NCBI RefSeq assembly: GCF_016907365.1
Contig: NZ_JAFBBV010000001.1
Location: 2,356,001-2,420,000 of the forward strand
Direction of reading: 5' to 3'
From: Oerskovia paurometabola
Lineage (GTDB): Bacteria > Actinomycetota > Actinomycetes > Actinomycetales > Cellulomonadaceae
Length of the DNA stretch: 64,000 nt
Shown: in pieces, positions 50,566-60,072 of the stretch
How positions within the stretch are numbered: the stretch's first letter is position 1
Layout of the letters: each line of letters begins with the position of its first letter
Program-made: the position numbers and the translations under genes
Notes under the pieces: model-generated
Told to the model about the DNA's origin: nothing
Databases searched by the model: none
The model's input: only the letters and a program-made list of their open reading frames with translations

Positions 50566-52029
50566 GTGCCAGATCACACGAACGTGACCCCCGCCACATC
50601 CGACGGTGACGCCCCCCGCGCCCCCGACGCAGGCCACGGCTCCCCCGCGCCCCGTCCTGCGGTCGGACGTCGCCAGGTCCTCGCCTGGTCCCTGTGGGAC
50701 TGGGGGTCGGCCGCGTTCAACGCCGTCGTCACGACCTTCGTCTTCACGCGCTGGATCACGAGCGACGCGTTCGTCGAGGCAGGCGCGGCCGACCCCCAGG
50801 CCGTCATGGCCGACCACACCGCGTGGCTCGGGTGGGGGCTCACCATCGCCGGAGCCCTCATCGCCCTGCTCGCGCCCGCGCTCGGGGCGCTCGCGGACGC
50901 CTCGGGCCGGCGCAAGGTGTGGCTCGGGGTCAACACCGCGGCGACCGTCGCGGCCATGGTCGCGATGTTCTTCGTGCAACCGACCCCCGGGTCGCTGTCC
51001 GACGCCGTGATCCTGGGCGTCGTGCTGCTCTCGGCGGGCAACGTCTTCTTCGAGCTGGCCTCGGTCGCGTACAACGCGCTGCTGCTCGACATCTCCACGC
51101 CGCGCACGATCGGGCGCATCAGCGGCATCGGGTGGGGCGCCGGATACGTCGGCGGGATCGTGCTGCTGCTCGTGCTGTTCGTCGGCTTCATCAACCCCGA
51201 GGTCGGCTGGTTCGGGATCACGGGCGCCGACGGCATGGACATCCGCGTCAGCGTCCTGCTGTCCGCCGTGTGGTTCGCGGTGTTCGCGATCCCCGTGCTC
51301 CTCGCGGTCCCCGAGTCGCCGCGCCGCGGAGGATCGGCCCCCATCGGCGTCGTCGGCGCCTACCGCAAGCTCGGCCGCGACCTGGTGCACCTGTGGCGCA
51401 CGCGCCGCTCGACGCTCGGCTACCTCGTCGCGAGCGCCGTCTACCGCGACGGCCTGGCGGGCGTCTTCACGTTCGGCGCCGTGATCGCGTCGGGCACGTT
51501 CGGCTTCAGCGCGAGCGAGGTCATCGTGTTCGCGATCGCGGCGAACGTCGTCGCGGGCCTGTCCACGATCGCGGCCGGCTGGCTCGACGACAGGATCGGC
51601 CCGCGCCGGGTGATCCTCGGCTCGCTCGTGGGCCTCGTGATCTCCGGCACCGCGGTCTTCGTCCAGCACGACGGCGGCGCGAGCGTCTTCTGGCTGTGGG
51701 GTCTGCTGCTGTGCGCGTTCGTCGGTCCGGCCCAGTCCGCGAGCCGCGGCCTCCTCGGACGGATCAGCGACGAGGGCCGCGAGGCCGAGGCGTTCGGCCT
51801 GTACGCGACCACGGGGCGCGCGGCGAGCTTCCTCGCCCCGATGGCCTTCGCGACCATGGTCGCCGTGTCCGGCCAGCAGTACTGGGGCATCCTGGGGATC
51901 GTCGCCGTGATCCTCGTGGGTCTCGTGCTCATGCTCTTCGTGCGCTTCCCCGCCGGGGACGGCGTGGACGGCGGCAAGGACCTCGCGGCGGTGCCTGCGG
52001 GGGCGGCAGGGTCGAGCACGGAGGTCTGA
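50566..52029 (+). CDS. MFS transporter (vacuole effluxer Atg22-like)
   Basis: A 487-residue membrane protein with about 12 hydrophobic segments. The N-terminal signature RRQVLAWSLWDWGSAAFNAV and the later SVAYNALLLDISTPRTIGRI and ISGIGWGAGYVGGIVLLLVL fit the Atg22/UMF1-like MFS group. In fungi that group exports amino acids from vacuoles; the bacterial substrate is unknown. GTG 50566 has a weak ribosome-binding site. The next gene starts 2 bases after its stop, so transporter, hydrolase and GDPD form one plus-strand operon. Confidence 0.85.
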   Translation: MPDHTNVTPATSDGDAPRAPDAGHGSPAPRPAVGRRQVLAWSLWDWGSAAFNAVVTTFVFTRWITSDAFVEAGAADPQAVMADHTAWLGWGLTIAGALIALLAPALGALADASGRRKVWLGVNTAATVAAMVAMFFVQPTPGSLSDAVILGVVLLSAGNVFFELASVAYNALLLDISTPRTIGRISGIGWGAGYVGGIVLLLVLFVGFINPEVGWFGITGADGMDIRVSVLLSAVWFAVFAIPVLLAVPESPRRGGSAPIGVVGAYRKLGRDLVHLWRTRRSTLGYLVASAVYRDGLAGVFTFGAVIASGTFGFSASEVIVFAIAANVVAGLSTIAAGWLDDRIGPRRVILGSLVGLVISGTAVFVQHDGGASVFWLWGLLLCAFVGPAQSASRGLLGRISDEGREAEAFGLYATTGRAASFLAPMAFATMVAVSGQQYWGILGIVAVILVGLVLMLFVRFPAGDGVDGGKDLAAVPAGAAGSSTEV

Positions 52030-52031
52030 GG

Positions 52032-53192
52032 ATGGTGGAGCCGGTCATGACGGCCACGGCAGGAACAGGGCTGCCGTGGGAGCCCGACCGGCTGCTCGCC
52101 GGGTTCGAGGCCGCGACCCTGCCCACGGGAGGCCCCCTGCCCGCGGCGAGGAACGGCATCCTCGCCCTCGTCCCTCCCCTGCCCCACCGGGCCGCGAGCG
52201 CCGCCACGGACCGTGACGCGCACCCCGGAGCCGTGACGGTCCCCGAGCCCGCTCCTGCGCCCGTCGCGACGCTCGTGCGACGTGCGCACGGCATGGGCAC
52301 GGGCGAGGCGGGCTTCTCGGACGGCGGTCCGCGTGGCGTGTTCCTGCACGTGCACGGGTACAACGACTACTTCTTCCAGGAGCATCTGGCGCGGGCGGTC
52401 GAGGATGCGGGCTTCGCGTTCTTCGCGGTGGACCTGCGTGCGGCGGGCCGCTCGCTCCGCCCGGGGCAGGTGCCGCACTTCGTCGAGGACCTGCGGGAGT
52501 CGGCGACGGACCTGTCGGTCGCGGTCGCTGCCGTCCGGGGTCTGCACCCGGGGCTGCCGGTCGTGGTGCACGCGCACTCGACGGGTGGGCTCGTGGCGCC
52601 GTTGTGGGCGCACGCGCACCGTCGTCAGCGGCTGATCGACGCTCTGGTGCTGGACTCGCCGTTCCTCGACCTCAACTCGAGCTGGTTGAACCGGACGATC
52701 GCCACCCGGGTGCTCGACGCCGTCGGGCCGTGGTCCCCGCTCGCCGTGCTGAGCGCAGCGCCCTCGGCGTACGCGGCGCACCTGCTGGCCTCGAACGGGG
52801 GCCGGTGGGAGTTCGACCCGACGCTCAAGCGTCCCGAGGGTCTGCCCGTGCGGGCGGGGTGGTTGCGCGCGGTGCGCCAGGGGCAGGCACGGCTGGCGCG
52901 GGGGCTCGACGTCTCGTGCCCCGTGCTGGTCGCGCACTCGGCGTCCTCGGGGCCCGACGACCTGGACAACCCGCTGCTCGACTCCCAGGACACGGTCCTG
53001 GACGTCGCCCAGATCGAGCGGCTCGCCCCGCGCGTCGGGGTCGACGTGACGGTCCGGGCGATCGAGGGCGGGGTGCACGACCTCACGCTCTCGACGGACG
53101 GCCCCCGGCTCGCCTACCTGGACGGTGTGCTGGACTGGCTCGGTGACCGGGTCGGGCAGGGCGAGGGGCACGCGGCGGGGGCCTCCCGGTGA
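52032..53192 (+). CDS. alpha/beta hydrolase (lysophospholipase-like)
   Basis: A 386-residue serine hydrolase. About 100 poorly conserved residues precede the alpha/beta core, with FLHVHGYNDYFFQEHLARAV (oxyanion region), the nucleophile Ser in VVHAHSTGGLVAPLW, SSGPDD near the acid position and the catalytic His in IEGGVHDLTLS. It resembles monoacylglycerol lipase / lysophospholipase-like enzymes. ATG 52032 has GGAGG at 52020-52024. Its stop overlaps the GDPD start, which fits a role in lipid breakdown. Confidence 0.82.
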   Translation: MVEPVMTATAGTGLPWEPDRLLAGFEAATLPTGGPLPAARNGILALVPPLPHRAASAATDRDAHPGAVTVPEPAPAPVATLVRRAHGMGTGEAGFSDGGPRGVFLHVHGYNDYFFQEHLARAVEDAGFAFFAVDLRAAGRSLRPGQVPHFVEDLRESATDLSVAVAAVRGLHPGLPVVVHAHSTGGLVAPLWAHAHRRQRLIDALVLDSPFLDLNSSWLNRTIATRVLDAVGPWSPLAVLSAAPSAYAAHLLASNGGRWEFDPTLKRPEGLPVRAGWLRAVRQGQARLARGLDVSCPVLVAHSASSGPDDLDNPLLDSQDTVLDVAQIERLAPRVGVDVTVRAIEGGVHDLTLSTDGPRLAYLDGVLDWLGDRVGQGEGHAAGASR

Positions 53193-54013
53193 GCCGTGCC
53201 GAGGCCCGAGGCGGCCGCCCGGGTGCCTGGCACCATCCCTACCTCGACTCCCCCACCGGGTTCGTCGCGCTCGCGCACCGCGGCTTCTCCCGGGACGGGC
53301 TCGAGAACTCCCTCGCGGCGTTCGCTGCGGCCCGGGACCTGGGCTTCCGCTACGTCGAGACCGACGCGCACGCGACGTCCGACGGCGTCGCGGTCGCCCT
53401 GCACGACGCGAGCCTGGACCGCACGACCGACGGCACGGGCCTGGTCGCGGACCTGCCCTGGGAGGCGGTGCGGCGGTCACGGATCGGCGGGGTCGAGCCC
53501 GTGCCGCTCCTGGAGGACGTCCTGGGCACCTGGCCGGACCTGCGCGTGAACGTCGACGTCAAGGCGGACTCCGCCGTCGGGCCCGTCGCGGCGGTGATCG
53601 AGCGCACGCGCGCGCACGAGCGGGTGTGCGTGACGTCCTTCTCCCCCGCGCGGCGCCGCCGGACGGTCGCACTCCTCACCCGGCCCGTGGCGACCTCGAC
53701 CGGGACGAGCGAGGTCGCCACGTTCCTGCTCGCCGCCCGGGCGGGCGCCCCTCGTGGCCCGTTCGGCGTCGTCGCCTCGTGGGCGCTGCGGGGCGCGGAC
53801 TGCCTGCAGGTCCCCGTCGGGCAGGGGCGTGTGCGGGTCGTGGACGCCCGGACGGTGGCCGCCGCGCACGCCGCCGGTCGCCAGGTGCACGTGTGGACCA
53901 TCAACGACCCGGTCGAGATGGCGCGGCTCCTCGACCTGGGCGTCGACGGCATCGTGACCGACCGGGCGGACCTGCTGCGCGACGTGCTGACCGCGCGGGA
54001 CCGCTGGGGCTGA
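53189..54013 (+). CDS. glycerophosphodiester phosphodiesterase
   Basis: A 274-residue TIM-barrel GDPD that releases glycerol-3-phosphate from deacylated phospholipids. Seen are ALAHRGFSRDGLENSLAAF with the catalytic His-Arg and Glu-Asn, ETDAHATSDGVAVALHDASL with the second His, VDVK, and the C-terminal VHVWTINDPVEM and GVDGIVTDR. There is no signal peptide, so it is probably cytoplasmic. GTG 53189 overlaps the hydrolase stop (GTGA). Together with that gene it could degrade lysophospholipids in two steps. Confidence 0.92.
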   Translation: MSRAEARGGRPGAWHHPYLDSPTGFVALAHRGFSRDGLENSLAAFAAARDLGFRYVETDAHATSDGVAVALHDASLDRTTDGTGLVADLPWEAVRRSRIGGVEPVPLLEDVLGTWPDLRVNVDVKADSAVGPVAAVIERTRAHERVCVTSFSPARRRRTVALLTRPVATSTGTSEVATFLLAARAGAPRGPFGVVASWALRGADCLQVPVGQGRVRVVDARTVAAAHAAGRQVHVWTINDPVEMARLLDLGVDGIVTDRADLLRDVLTARDRWG

Positions 54014-54037
54014 CCGGCCCTCCACCCGGGACGACGA

Positions 54038-54067
54038 ACGGCCCGCCTCCCCGAGGAGGCGGGCCGT
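54038..54067. terminator. bidirectional terminator between GDPD and aroB
   Basis: A perfect 13-bp stem ACGGCCCGCCTCC / GGAGGCGGGCCGT with a CCGA loop lies between the convergent GDPD (plus) and aroB (minus) genes and can serve both. Confidence 0.85.
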
Positions 54068-54100
54068 GTCGCGTGCCGCAGGATGCCCGACGGCGGCGCG

Positions 54101-55300
54101 TCAGAGGGCGATCGGGCCACCCCTCGGGGCGTCGATCGAGATCTCGGCGTACGCAGCGGCGAGCAGCGCCGGGTCCGGACCCTCGAGGCGCCCGGGCTTG
54201 GCCAGGCCGTCGAGCACGACGAAGCGCAGCATGTCGCCGCGGGACTTCTTGTCGCGTCGCATCGCGGACAGGAGCTGCTCCCAGCGGTCGCCACGGTAGG
54301 TCAGCGGCAGTCCGAGGCTGCCGAGGATCGCGCGGTGGCGGTCCACGGTCTCGTCGTCGAGGCGCCCCGCGAGGCGCGCGAGCTCGGCCGCGAAGACCAT
54401 CCCGACCGACACGGCCGCGCCGTGACGCCACGCGTAGCGCTCGGTGAGCTCGACCGCGTGGCCCAGGGTGTGCCCGTAGTTGAGGATCTCGCGCAGGCCG
54501 GCCTCCTTGAGGTCCTCGCCCACGACGCGCGCCTTGACCGCGACCGAACGCTCGATGAGCTCGACGACCACGGCCCACGTCGAGGCAGGCACATCGGCCC
54601 CGCCCCAGCTCTTGAGCTCGTCGACGTTCTCCTCGACGAGCTCGAGGATGCGTGGATCGGCGATGAAGCCGGTCTTGACGATCTCCGCGAGCCCCGCGAC
54701 GAAGTCGAACTTGGGCAGCGACTCGAGGGCCGCGACGTCGCACAGGACCCCCGCGGGCGGGTGGAACGCGCCCACGAGGTTCTTGCCCTCGGCCGTGTTG
54801 ATGCCCGTCTTGCCGCCTACCGCCGCGTCGACCATGGCGAGCAGCGTCGTCGGGACGTGCACGACCTTGATGCCGCGCAGCCACGTCGCGGCGACGAAGC
54901 CCGCGAGGTCGGTCGTGGCGCCACCGCCGACCGAGACGATCGCGTCGCTGCGCGTGAAGTCGGCCTGCCCGAGCACCTGCCACAGGAATGCCGCGACCTG
55001 CGCGGTCTTGGCCTCCTCGGCGTCCGGGACCTCGGCGATGTACGCCTCGTAGCCGACCGCGAGCAGGTCCTCGCGCACCGTGTCCGCGGACGTCGCGAGC
55101 GCGGACGGGTGGATCACGAGGACGCGGCGGACGTCCGGACCCAGCATCGAGGGCAGCTCCCCGAGCAGGTGGCGCCCGATGAGCACGTCGTAGGGCTGGG
55201 CGCCCTCGACCCGCACGCGGGCCGGGGTCGCCGGTGTGCCCTGCGGGGTCGCAGCGCTGAGGGACGGCCCGTCGGCCTCGGTCGTCTGCTGGTCGTTCAC
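54101..55300 (-). CDS. aroB: 3-dehydroquinate synthase
   Basis: A 399-residue NAD- and metal-dependent enzyme turning DAHP into 3-dehydroquinate. Conserved are [61 protein letters not shown] (metal His) and [14 protein letters not shown]-less: GTG 55300 overlaps the aroK stop, with AGGAG 6 bases upstream. The first 25 residues are an unconserved extension. The gene ends the aroC-aroK-aroB unit. Confidence 0.96.
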   Translation of the reverse strand: MNDQQTTEADGPSLSAATPQGTPATPARVRVEGAQPYDVLIGRHLLGELPSMLGPDVRRVLVIHPSALATSADTVREDLLAVGYEAYIAEVPDAEEAKTAQVAAFLWQVLGQADFTRSDAIVSVGGGATTDLAGFVAATWLRGIKVVHVPTTLLAMVDAAVGGKTGINTAEGKNLVGAFHPPAGVLCDVAALESLPKFDFVAGLAEIVKTGFIADPRILELVEENVDELKSWGGADVPASTWAVVVELIERSVAVKARVVGEDLKEAGLREILNYGHTLGHAVELTERYAWRHGAAVSVGMVFAAELARLAGRLDDETVDRHRAILGSLGLPLTYRGDRWEQLLSAMRRDKKSRGDMLRFVVLDGLAKPGRLEGPDPALLAAAYAEISIDAPRGGPIAL

Positions 55301-55869
55301 TGCTCGCTCCTCGTCTGGTCGGCCGCGACGTCCTGGGACGTACCGCCGAGTGCTGCTTCGATCTCCCCGGCCACCTGGCGGGGGGTGCGCGCGTCCGTCA
55401 CGACCCGCACCGTGGCGAGCCGCTCGTAGACGGGTCGGCGCTGCTCCATGAGCGCCTGCCACCTGGCCCGGGGGTTGCCGAGCAGCAGTGGCCGCGCCTG
55501 GTTGAACCCGACCCGCGGGCCCGCGTGGGCCAGGGAGACGTCGAGGAAGACCACGACTCCCCCGGCGGCCGAGTAGGCCTCGAGGGCCGCCTGGGAGTGC
55601 TCGTCGAGGACGGCGCCACCCCCCAGGGCGAGGACGCCCTCGTGGACCGCGAGCGCCTGGGTCACGGCCTCGCGCTCGAGGCCGCGGAAGTGCGGCTCGC
55701 CGTCCTCGAGGAAGACGTCCGCGACGGTCTTGCCCGCGAGGACCTCCACGTCGGTGTCGGTGTCGCGCGCCGCGAGGCCCAGACGCTCGGCCAGGACACT
55801 CGCGACCGTGGACTTGCCGCTGCCGGGAGGGCCGATGAGGACGACGCGGGGGCTGCTGCTCGTGGTCAT
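55297..55869 (-). CDS. aroK: shikimate kinase
   Basis: A 190-residue P-loop kinase phosphorylating shikimate at O3. The Walker [10 protein letters not shown] is at residues 13-21, [18 protein letters not shown] holds the substrate Asp, and FRGLEREAV and ALGGGAVL follow; the lid region has [15 protein letters not shown] 55869 lies one base beyond the aroC stop. The C-terminal 15 residues are unconserved. Confidence 0.95.
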   Translation of the reverse strand: MTTSSSPRVVLIGPPGSGKSTVASVLAERLGLAARDTDTDVEVLAGKTVADVFLEDGEPHFRGLEREAVTQALAVHEGVLALGGGAVLDEHSQAALEAYSAAGGVVVFLDVSLAHAGPRVGFNQARPLLLGNPRARWQALMEQRRPVYERLATVRVVTDARTPRQVAGEIEAALGGTSQDVAADQTRSEQ

Positions 55870-55870
55870 C

Positions 55871-57088
55871 TCAGCGCAGCAGCTCGGGGACCGACGCCAG
55901 GTAGCCCTCGACGTTGCGGCAGACCTCGGAGACCGAGTCGCCACCGAACTTCTCCAGGACGGCCTCGGCGAGGACGAGCGCGACCATGGCCTCGGCGACC
56001 ACGGCGGCGGGCGGCACGGCGCACACGTCCGAGCGCTGGTGCTGGGCCTTGGCGGGCTCGCCCGTGGCGACGTCGACCGTCGCGAGCGCGCGGGGGACGG
56101 TCGAGATGGGCTTCATGGCCGCGCGCACGCGCAGCACCTCGCCGTTGGACATGCCGCCCTCGACGCCGCCCGCACGGTTGCTCAGACGGTGCAGGTGACC
56201 GTCCTCGCCGCGCACGATCTCGTCGTGCGCCTGGGAGCCGCGACGGCGTGCGGTGCGGAAGCCGTCGCCGACCTCGACGCCCTTGATGGCCTGGATCCCC
56301 ATGAGCACGGCCGCGAGGCGAGCGTCGAGGCGACGGTCCGACTGCACGTAGGTGCCCAGCCCCGACGGGACGCCGTACGCCAGGACCTCGACCACGCCGC
56401 CCAGGGTGTCGCCGTCCTTGTGGCACTCGTCGATCTCGGCGACCATCGCCGCGGAGCTCGCGGGGTCGAAGCAGCGCACCGGGTCGGCGTCGAGCCGCGC
56501 GACGTCGTCGGGCCGCGGGAGGTCCGTGCCCTCGGGGACGTCGACCGTGCCGATGCCCACGACGTGCGAGACGAGGCGGATCCCGACGGCCTGCTCGAGG
56601 AACTTGGCCGCAGCCACCCCGAGCGCGACGCGGGTCGCGGTCTCGCGGGCCGAGGCGCGCTCCAGGACCGGACGCGCGTCGTCGAACGCGTACTTGCGCA
56701 TGCCGACGAGGTCCGCGTGCCCGGGACGTGGGCGTGTCAGGGGACGGTTGCGGGCGATCTCCCGCACGTCGCCCGTCCCGGCGTCGACCTGCAAGGCCTC
56801 GGCGGGCACGGGGTCCGCGCTCATCACGTCGACCCACTTGGGCCACTCGGTGTTGCCGATCTCGATCGCGAGCGGACCGCCCTGCGTCAGCCCCAGGCGC
56901 AGCCCGGCAAGGACACGGACCTCGTCCTGCTCGAACTTCATGCGCGCACCGCGCCCGTACCCGAGGCGGCGGCGCGCGAGCGCGTCCTGCACGTCCTTCG
57001 TCACGAGCTCGACCCCTGCGGGCAGCCCTTCCAGGATGCCGACCAGCGCCGGACCGTGCGACTCACCCGATGTCAACCAACGAAGCAT
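55871..57088 (-). CDS. aroC: chorismate synthase
   Basis: A 405-residue FMN-dependent enzyme making chorismate from EPSP. It begins [20 protein letters not shown], followed by [37 protein letters not shown] and the C-terminal signature [17 protein letters not shown]. Length is usual for actinobacteria. ATG 57088 has GGGAGGA about 9 bases upstream. It faces the prepilin peptidase gene across a 169-base divergent region. Confidence 0.96.
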   Translation of the reverse strand: MLRWLTSGESHGPALVGILEGLPAGVELVTKDVQDALARRRLGYGRGARMKFEQDEVRVLAGLRLGLTQGGPLAIEIGNTEWPKWVDVMSADPVPAEALQVDAGTGDVREIARNRPLTRPRPGHADLVGMRKYAFDDARPVLERASARETATRVALGVAAAKFLEQAVGIRLVSHVVGIGTVDVPEGTDLPRPDDVARLDADPVRCFDPASSAAMVAEIDECHKDGDTLGGVVEVLAYGVPSGLGTYVQSDRRLDARLAAVLMGIQAIKGVEVGDGFRTARRRGSQAHDEIVRGEDGHLHRLSNRAGGVEGGMSNGEVLRVRAAMKPISTVPRALATVDVATGEPAKAQHQRSDVCAVPPAAVVAEAMVALVLAEAVLEKFGGDSVSEVCRNVEGYLASVPELLR

Positions 57089-57257
57089 GAGCAGAATCCT
57101 CCCACGTCACCCGGCGCGGCCCCGAACCCGACCGCAGTGCGGACCGCCCGGCGGGGCGGCGCCCGGACGCACGGGGTCGCAGCCGGGCGCACGGGCGTGT
57201 CGACGGGCCTGTGGACGGCGCCCGCCCCGGCGCGGCCCGCTGCGCTAGGTTCGCCGG

Positions 57258-57968
57258 GTGACGAACGCAGGGGGCGGGGGTCCGGTCGACGCGCCGGGGC
57301 AGGACGGTTCCGTCGAGACGAGCCCGGACGCCGGCGCTCCGGACCTGGCGACCGCGCGTCGGCCCGTCCGGATCTGGCGCCGGGCCGTGGCCGAGGTGCG
57401 CCCGCACCGTCGCGCGGTCCTCGCGGTGACGGCGGTGGCCGTGCCCGCCACGGTCGTGGGGGCGTGGGACGCGGGCCACCCCGTGGTGGCGCTTCCCGCG
57501 GCCGGGTACCTCGCTCTCGTCGGGTCGGCGCTCGCCGTGATCGACGCCCGCACGCACCGCCTCCCGGACGCCCTGGTGCTGCCGTCCTACCCGGTCCTGG
57601 CGGTGCTGCTGGGCCTTGCCGGCCTGCTCGGGCCCGACGGCGGTGCGCTCCTCCGCGCGTCGGCCGGCGGTCTGGGCCTCTACGGCGCGTACTTCCTGCT
57701 GGCCCTCGCGCCGTCGGGGCTGGGCTTCGGCGACGTGAAGCTCGCCGGGCTGATCGGCGCGATGCTCGCGTGGTGCGGGTGGGCCGAGCTCGCCGTGGGG
57801 GCGAGCGCGGCCTTCTTCCTCGGCGGTTCCTGGGCCCTCGTCCTGCTCGCCACGAGGCGGGCAGGACGACGTTCGGCGATCCCGTTCGGCCCGTTCATGC
57901 TCGCGGGCGCGCTCGTCGGTCTGATCGGTGGTCCCGCGGTGCTCGATGAGGCGCTGCTGCTGGGCTGA
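57258..57968 (+). CDS. prepilin peptidase (A24 family), solitary
   Basis: A 236-residue membrane aspartyl protease. The two catalytic aspartates appear as AVIDARTHRLPD and GLGFGDVKLAG, with about six hydrophobic segments after a 45-residue Gly/Pro/Asp-rich start. It lacks the N-terminal cysteine-containing methylase domain of full-length PilD. It would cleave type IV-like prepilins, but no pilin genes lie within the window. GTG 57258 has no clear Shine-Dalgarno. In other actinobacteria an orphan of this kind near aroE/aroC is common. Confidence 0.82.
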   Translation: MTNAGGGGPVDAPGQDGSVETSPDAGAPDLATARRPVRIWRRAVAEVRPHRRAVLAVTAVAVPATVVGAWDAGHPVVALPAAGYLALVGSALAVIDARTHRLPDALVLPSYPVLAVLLGLAGLLGPDGGALLRASAGGLGLYGAYFLLALAPSGLGFGDVKLAGLIGAMLAWCGWAELAVGASAAFFLGGSWALVLLATRRAGRRSAIPFGPFMLAGALVGLIGGPAVLDEALLLG

Positions 57969-57996
57969 GCGCACAGCGCCGGCCGCGGCCCCGGTC

Positions 57997-58878
57997 TCAG
58001 ATCCTGGCGGTGCTCGGTGCGAGGGCAGCCTCCAGGGCCTCGGCCATCGCCGCGAGCGGCGCGACGCGCCCCGTCATCAGACGCACCTGCTCGGCGGCCT
58101 GGTGCAGGAGCATGCGCTCGCCGCCCACCACGGTGGCACCGGCGTCCGCCCAGGCGCGGGAGAGCGCCGTCGGGCGCGGGTCGTAGACCACGTCGAGCAG
58201 CACGCCGCGGGGGCCCGACGCCCCGGCGGCGGACTGCACGGTAAGGGCGTCCGCGACCGGGTCCGCGGCCCGTGAGGGCAGCGTCGAGACGACGACGTCC
58301 GCCTGCGCCACGAGCGGCGACGCTGGGTCGAGCACCGCGAAGCGTGGGGCGACCCCCATGCGGTGCGCGGCACGCTGCAACCCGCCCGTGCGCCCGAGCG
58401 ACCGCACCAGGACGGTCGGGGCCGTGCAGCCGAGCTCGGCGAGCGCGGCCAGCGTCGAGGCCGCGGTCGCGCCCGCCCCCAGCACCATGGCCGAGCCGAC
58501 CGGGCGATCCCCCAGCCCCTCGCGCAGCGCGGCCACGAGGCCGTGGACGTCGGTGTTGGCGCCCACGAGCGTGCGCCCCGACCCCGTGGGCTGGAACAGG
58601 ACCGTGTTCACGGCACCCACGACGCCCGCGAGCGGCTCGACGTGGTCCAGGAGGGGCAGGACGACCTGCTTGAGCGGCATGGTCAGGCTGAGCCCGGCCC
58701 AGCTCTCGTCGAGCCCCTCCACGAACGACGCCAGCTCCTCCTCGGTCACGTCGACCGCGGAGTACTCCCACCCGTCCAGCCCCAGCGCGCGGTACGCGGC
58801 CGAGTGCAGGACGGGCGAGAGCGAGTGGGCGACGGGGTGGCCCAGGACGGCGGCGCGACGCACGGCGCCGACCGTCAC
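57997..58878 (-). CDS. aroE: shikimate dehydrogenase
   Basis: A 293-residue NADPH-dependent enzyme. VLGHPVAHSLSPVLHSAAYR binds shikimate, LSLTMPLKQVVLP carries the catalytic Lys (Thr-Met replaces the usual Asn-Val), GANTDVHGL the Asp, and LGAGATAASTLAAL the nucleotide loop. GTG 58878 has AAGGAG 6 bases upstream and overlaps the mltG stop by four bases. The order mltG-aroE is conserved in actinobacteria. Confidence 0.93.
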   Translation of the reverse strand: MTVGAVRRAAVLGHPVAHSLSPVLHSAAYRALGLDGWEYSAVDVTEEELASFVEGLDESWAGLSLTMPLKQVVLPLLDHVEPLAGVVGAVNTVLFQPTGSGRTLVGANTDVHGLVAALREGLGDRPVGSAMVLGAGATAASTLAALAELGCTAPTVLVRSLGRTGGLQRAAHRMGVAPRFAVLDPASPLVAQADVVVSTLPSRAADPVADALTVQSAAGASGPRGVLLDVVYDPRPTALSRAWADAGATVVGGERMLLHQAAEQVRLMTGRVAPLAAMAEALEAALAPSTARI

Positions 58879-60017
58879 GGGTTCTCCTTCTGCCACTGCC
58901 TGAGCTCCGCGCGGTACCGCTCGTGCTCGGCGTTCGTGGATGAGAACTTGGTCTCCCCCGTGTCGAGATTGACCGCGATCCAGAAGATCCAGTCGCCCGG
59001 CTCCGGGTTGAGCACGGCCTCGATCGACTTCATCCCCGGGGAGGCGATGGGGCCGGGCGGCAGCCCCTTGTGCTTGTAGGTGTTGTAGGGGTTGCTCGCA
59101 TCCGCGAGGTCCGTGGTGCTGAGAGTCACCCCCGACCGGCCGAGGCCGTACGCCACGGCAGCATCGATGTCGAGGGTCATGTCCCGCTCGAGACGGTTCT
59201 GGATCGCCCGCGCCATCTTGGGGCGGTCCTCGTCGGCCTTTGCCTCGCGCTCGACCAGTGACGCCTTGACGATCACCTCCTCGCGGTTCTCGGCCGGGAC
59301 CCCGAGGCTGTCCAGGTTGGTCGTCGTCTGCAGGATCATGTTGGAGATGATCGTGGCGGCGGTGTCGTCCGGCTGCAGGAGGTAGGTCGCCGGGAAGAGC
59401 CACCCCTCGTAGTTGCCGCCCGCTTCCGCCGGAAGTCCCACCGCGGCGGGGTCGGCCATGGCGGCCTCGAACTCCTCGCGCGGCTTGCCCGTGACGGACA
59501 CCGCGGTGTCGAGGATCTGGGTGACCGTCCGGCCCTCCGGGACCGTCAGCTTCATCTCGTTCTTGCTCTCCTTCGAGAGCAGCAGCGTGATCGCGGCAGA
59601 CGCCTTCATCTCGGTGAGCAACGTGTAGTTGCCCGGCTGGATCTTGCCGGCGTCCGGGTTCTCCTTGAAGGCCTTGACGAAGGCGCTGACCGACTTCACG
59701 ACCCCCGCCTCGACGAGCGTCTCCCCCATGGCCGTACCGGTCGACTGCGGCTCGATCGTCACGTCGACGGGGTCGACGCCCTGGCCCTCGTAGTCCGCGG
59801 CGCTGAACGGGTTCTCGAAGCCCAGCAGGCTCGAGGCGTTGGTGGCCAGGTAGTACCCGGCCCCGCCCACGAGGACCAGCGCGAGCACCACGATCAAAGT
59901 GCGCCGTCGCCGTCGCTGCGCGCGCTTCTTCGCGGCGCGACGGTCTCGGCTCCCCGAACGGGTCGCCCGCGACGGTGGTTGTTGCTGCACCGGCGGGCGG
60001 TCGAATAGGTCGGTCAC
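58875..60017 (-). CDS. mltG: endolytic transglycosylase MltG
   Basis: A 380-residue membrane-anchored enzyme that cuts nascent peptidoglycan strands. A basic cytoplasmic stretch (SRDRRAAKKRAQRRRRR) precedes one membrane span (about 40-60); the YceG domain follows. The catalytic Glu lies in ASLVEREAKADEDRPKMARA; VPEGRTVTQIL and DIDAAVAYGLG are also typical, as is SNPYNTYKHKGLPPGPIASP. I chose GTG 60017 because GGAGG sits 10 bases upstream; GTG 60062 has no such signal. Confidence 0.93.
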   Translation of the reverse strand: MTDLFDRPPVQQQPPSRATRSGSRDRRAAKKRAQRRRRRTLIVVLALVLVGGAGYYLATNASSLLGFENPFSAADYEGQGVDPVDVTIEPQSTGTAMGETLVEAGVVKSVSAFVKAFKENPDAGKIQPGNYTLLTEMKASAAITLLLSKESKNEMKLTVPEGRTVTQILDTAVSVTGKPREEFEAAMADPAAVGLPAEAGGNYEGWLFPATYLLQPDDTAATIISNMILQTTTNLDSLGVPAENREEVIVKASLVEREAKADEDRPKMARAIQNRLERDMTLDIDAAVAYGLGRSGVTLSTTDLADASNPYNTYKHKGLPPGPIASPGMKSIEAVLNPEPGDWIFWIAVNLDTGETKFSSTNAEHERYRAELRQWQKENP

Positions 60018-60072
60018 GGGAGGCTGCCTCCTGACGGGTGTGCGCGCGGCGGTCCTTGCCACGACGCAACGA

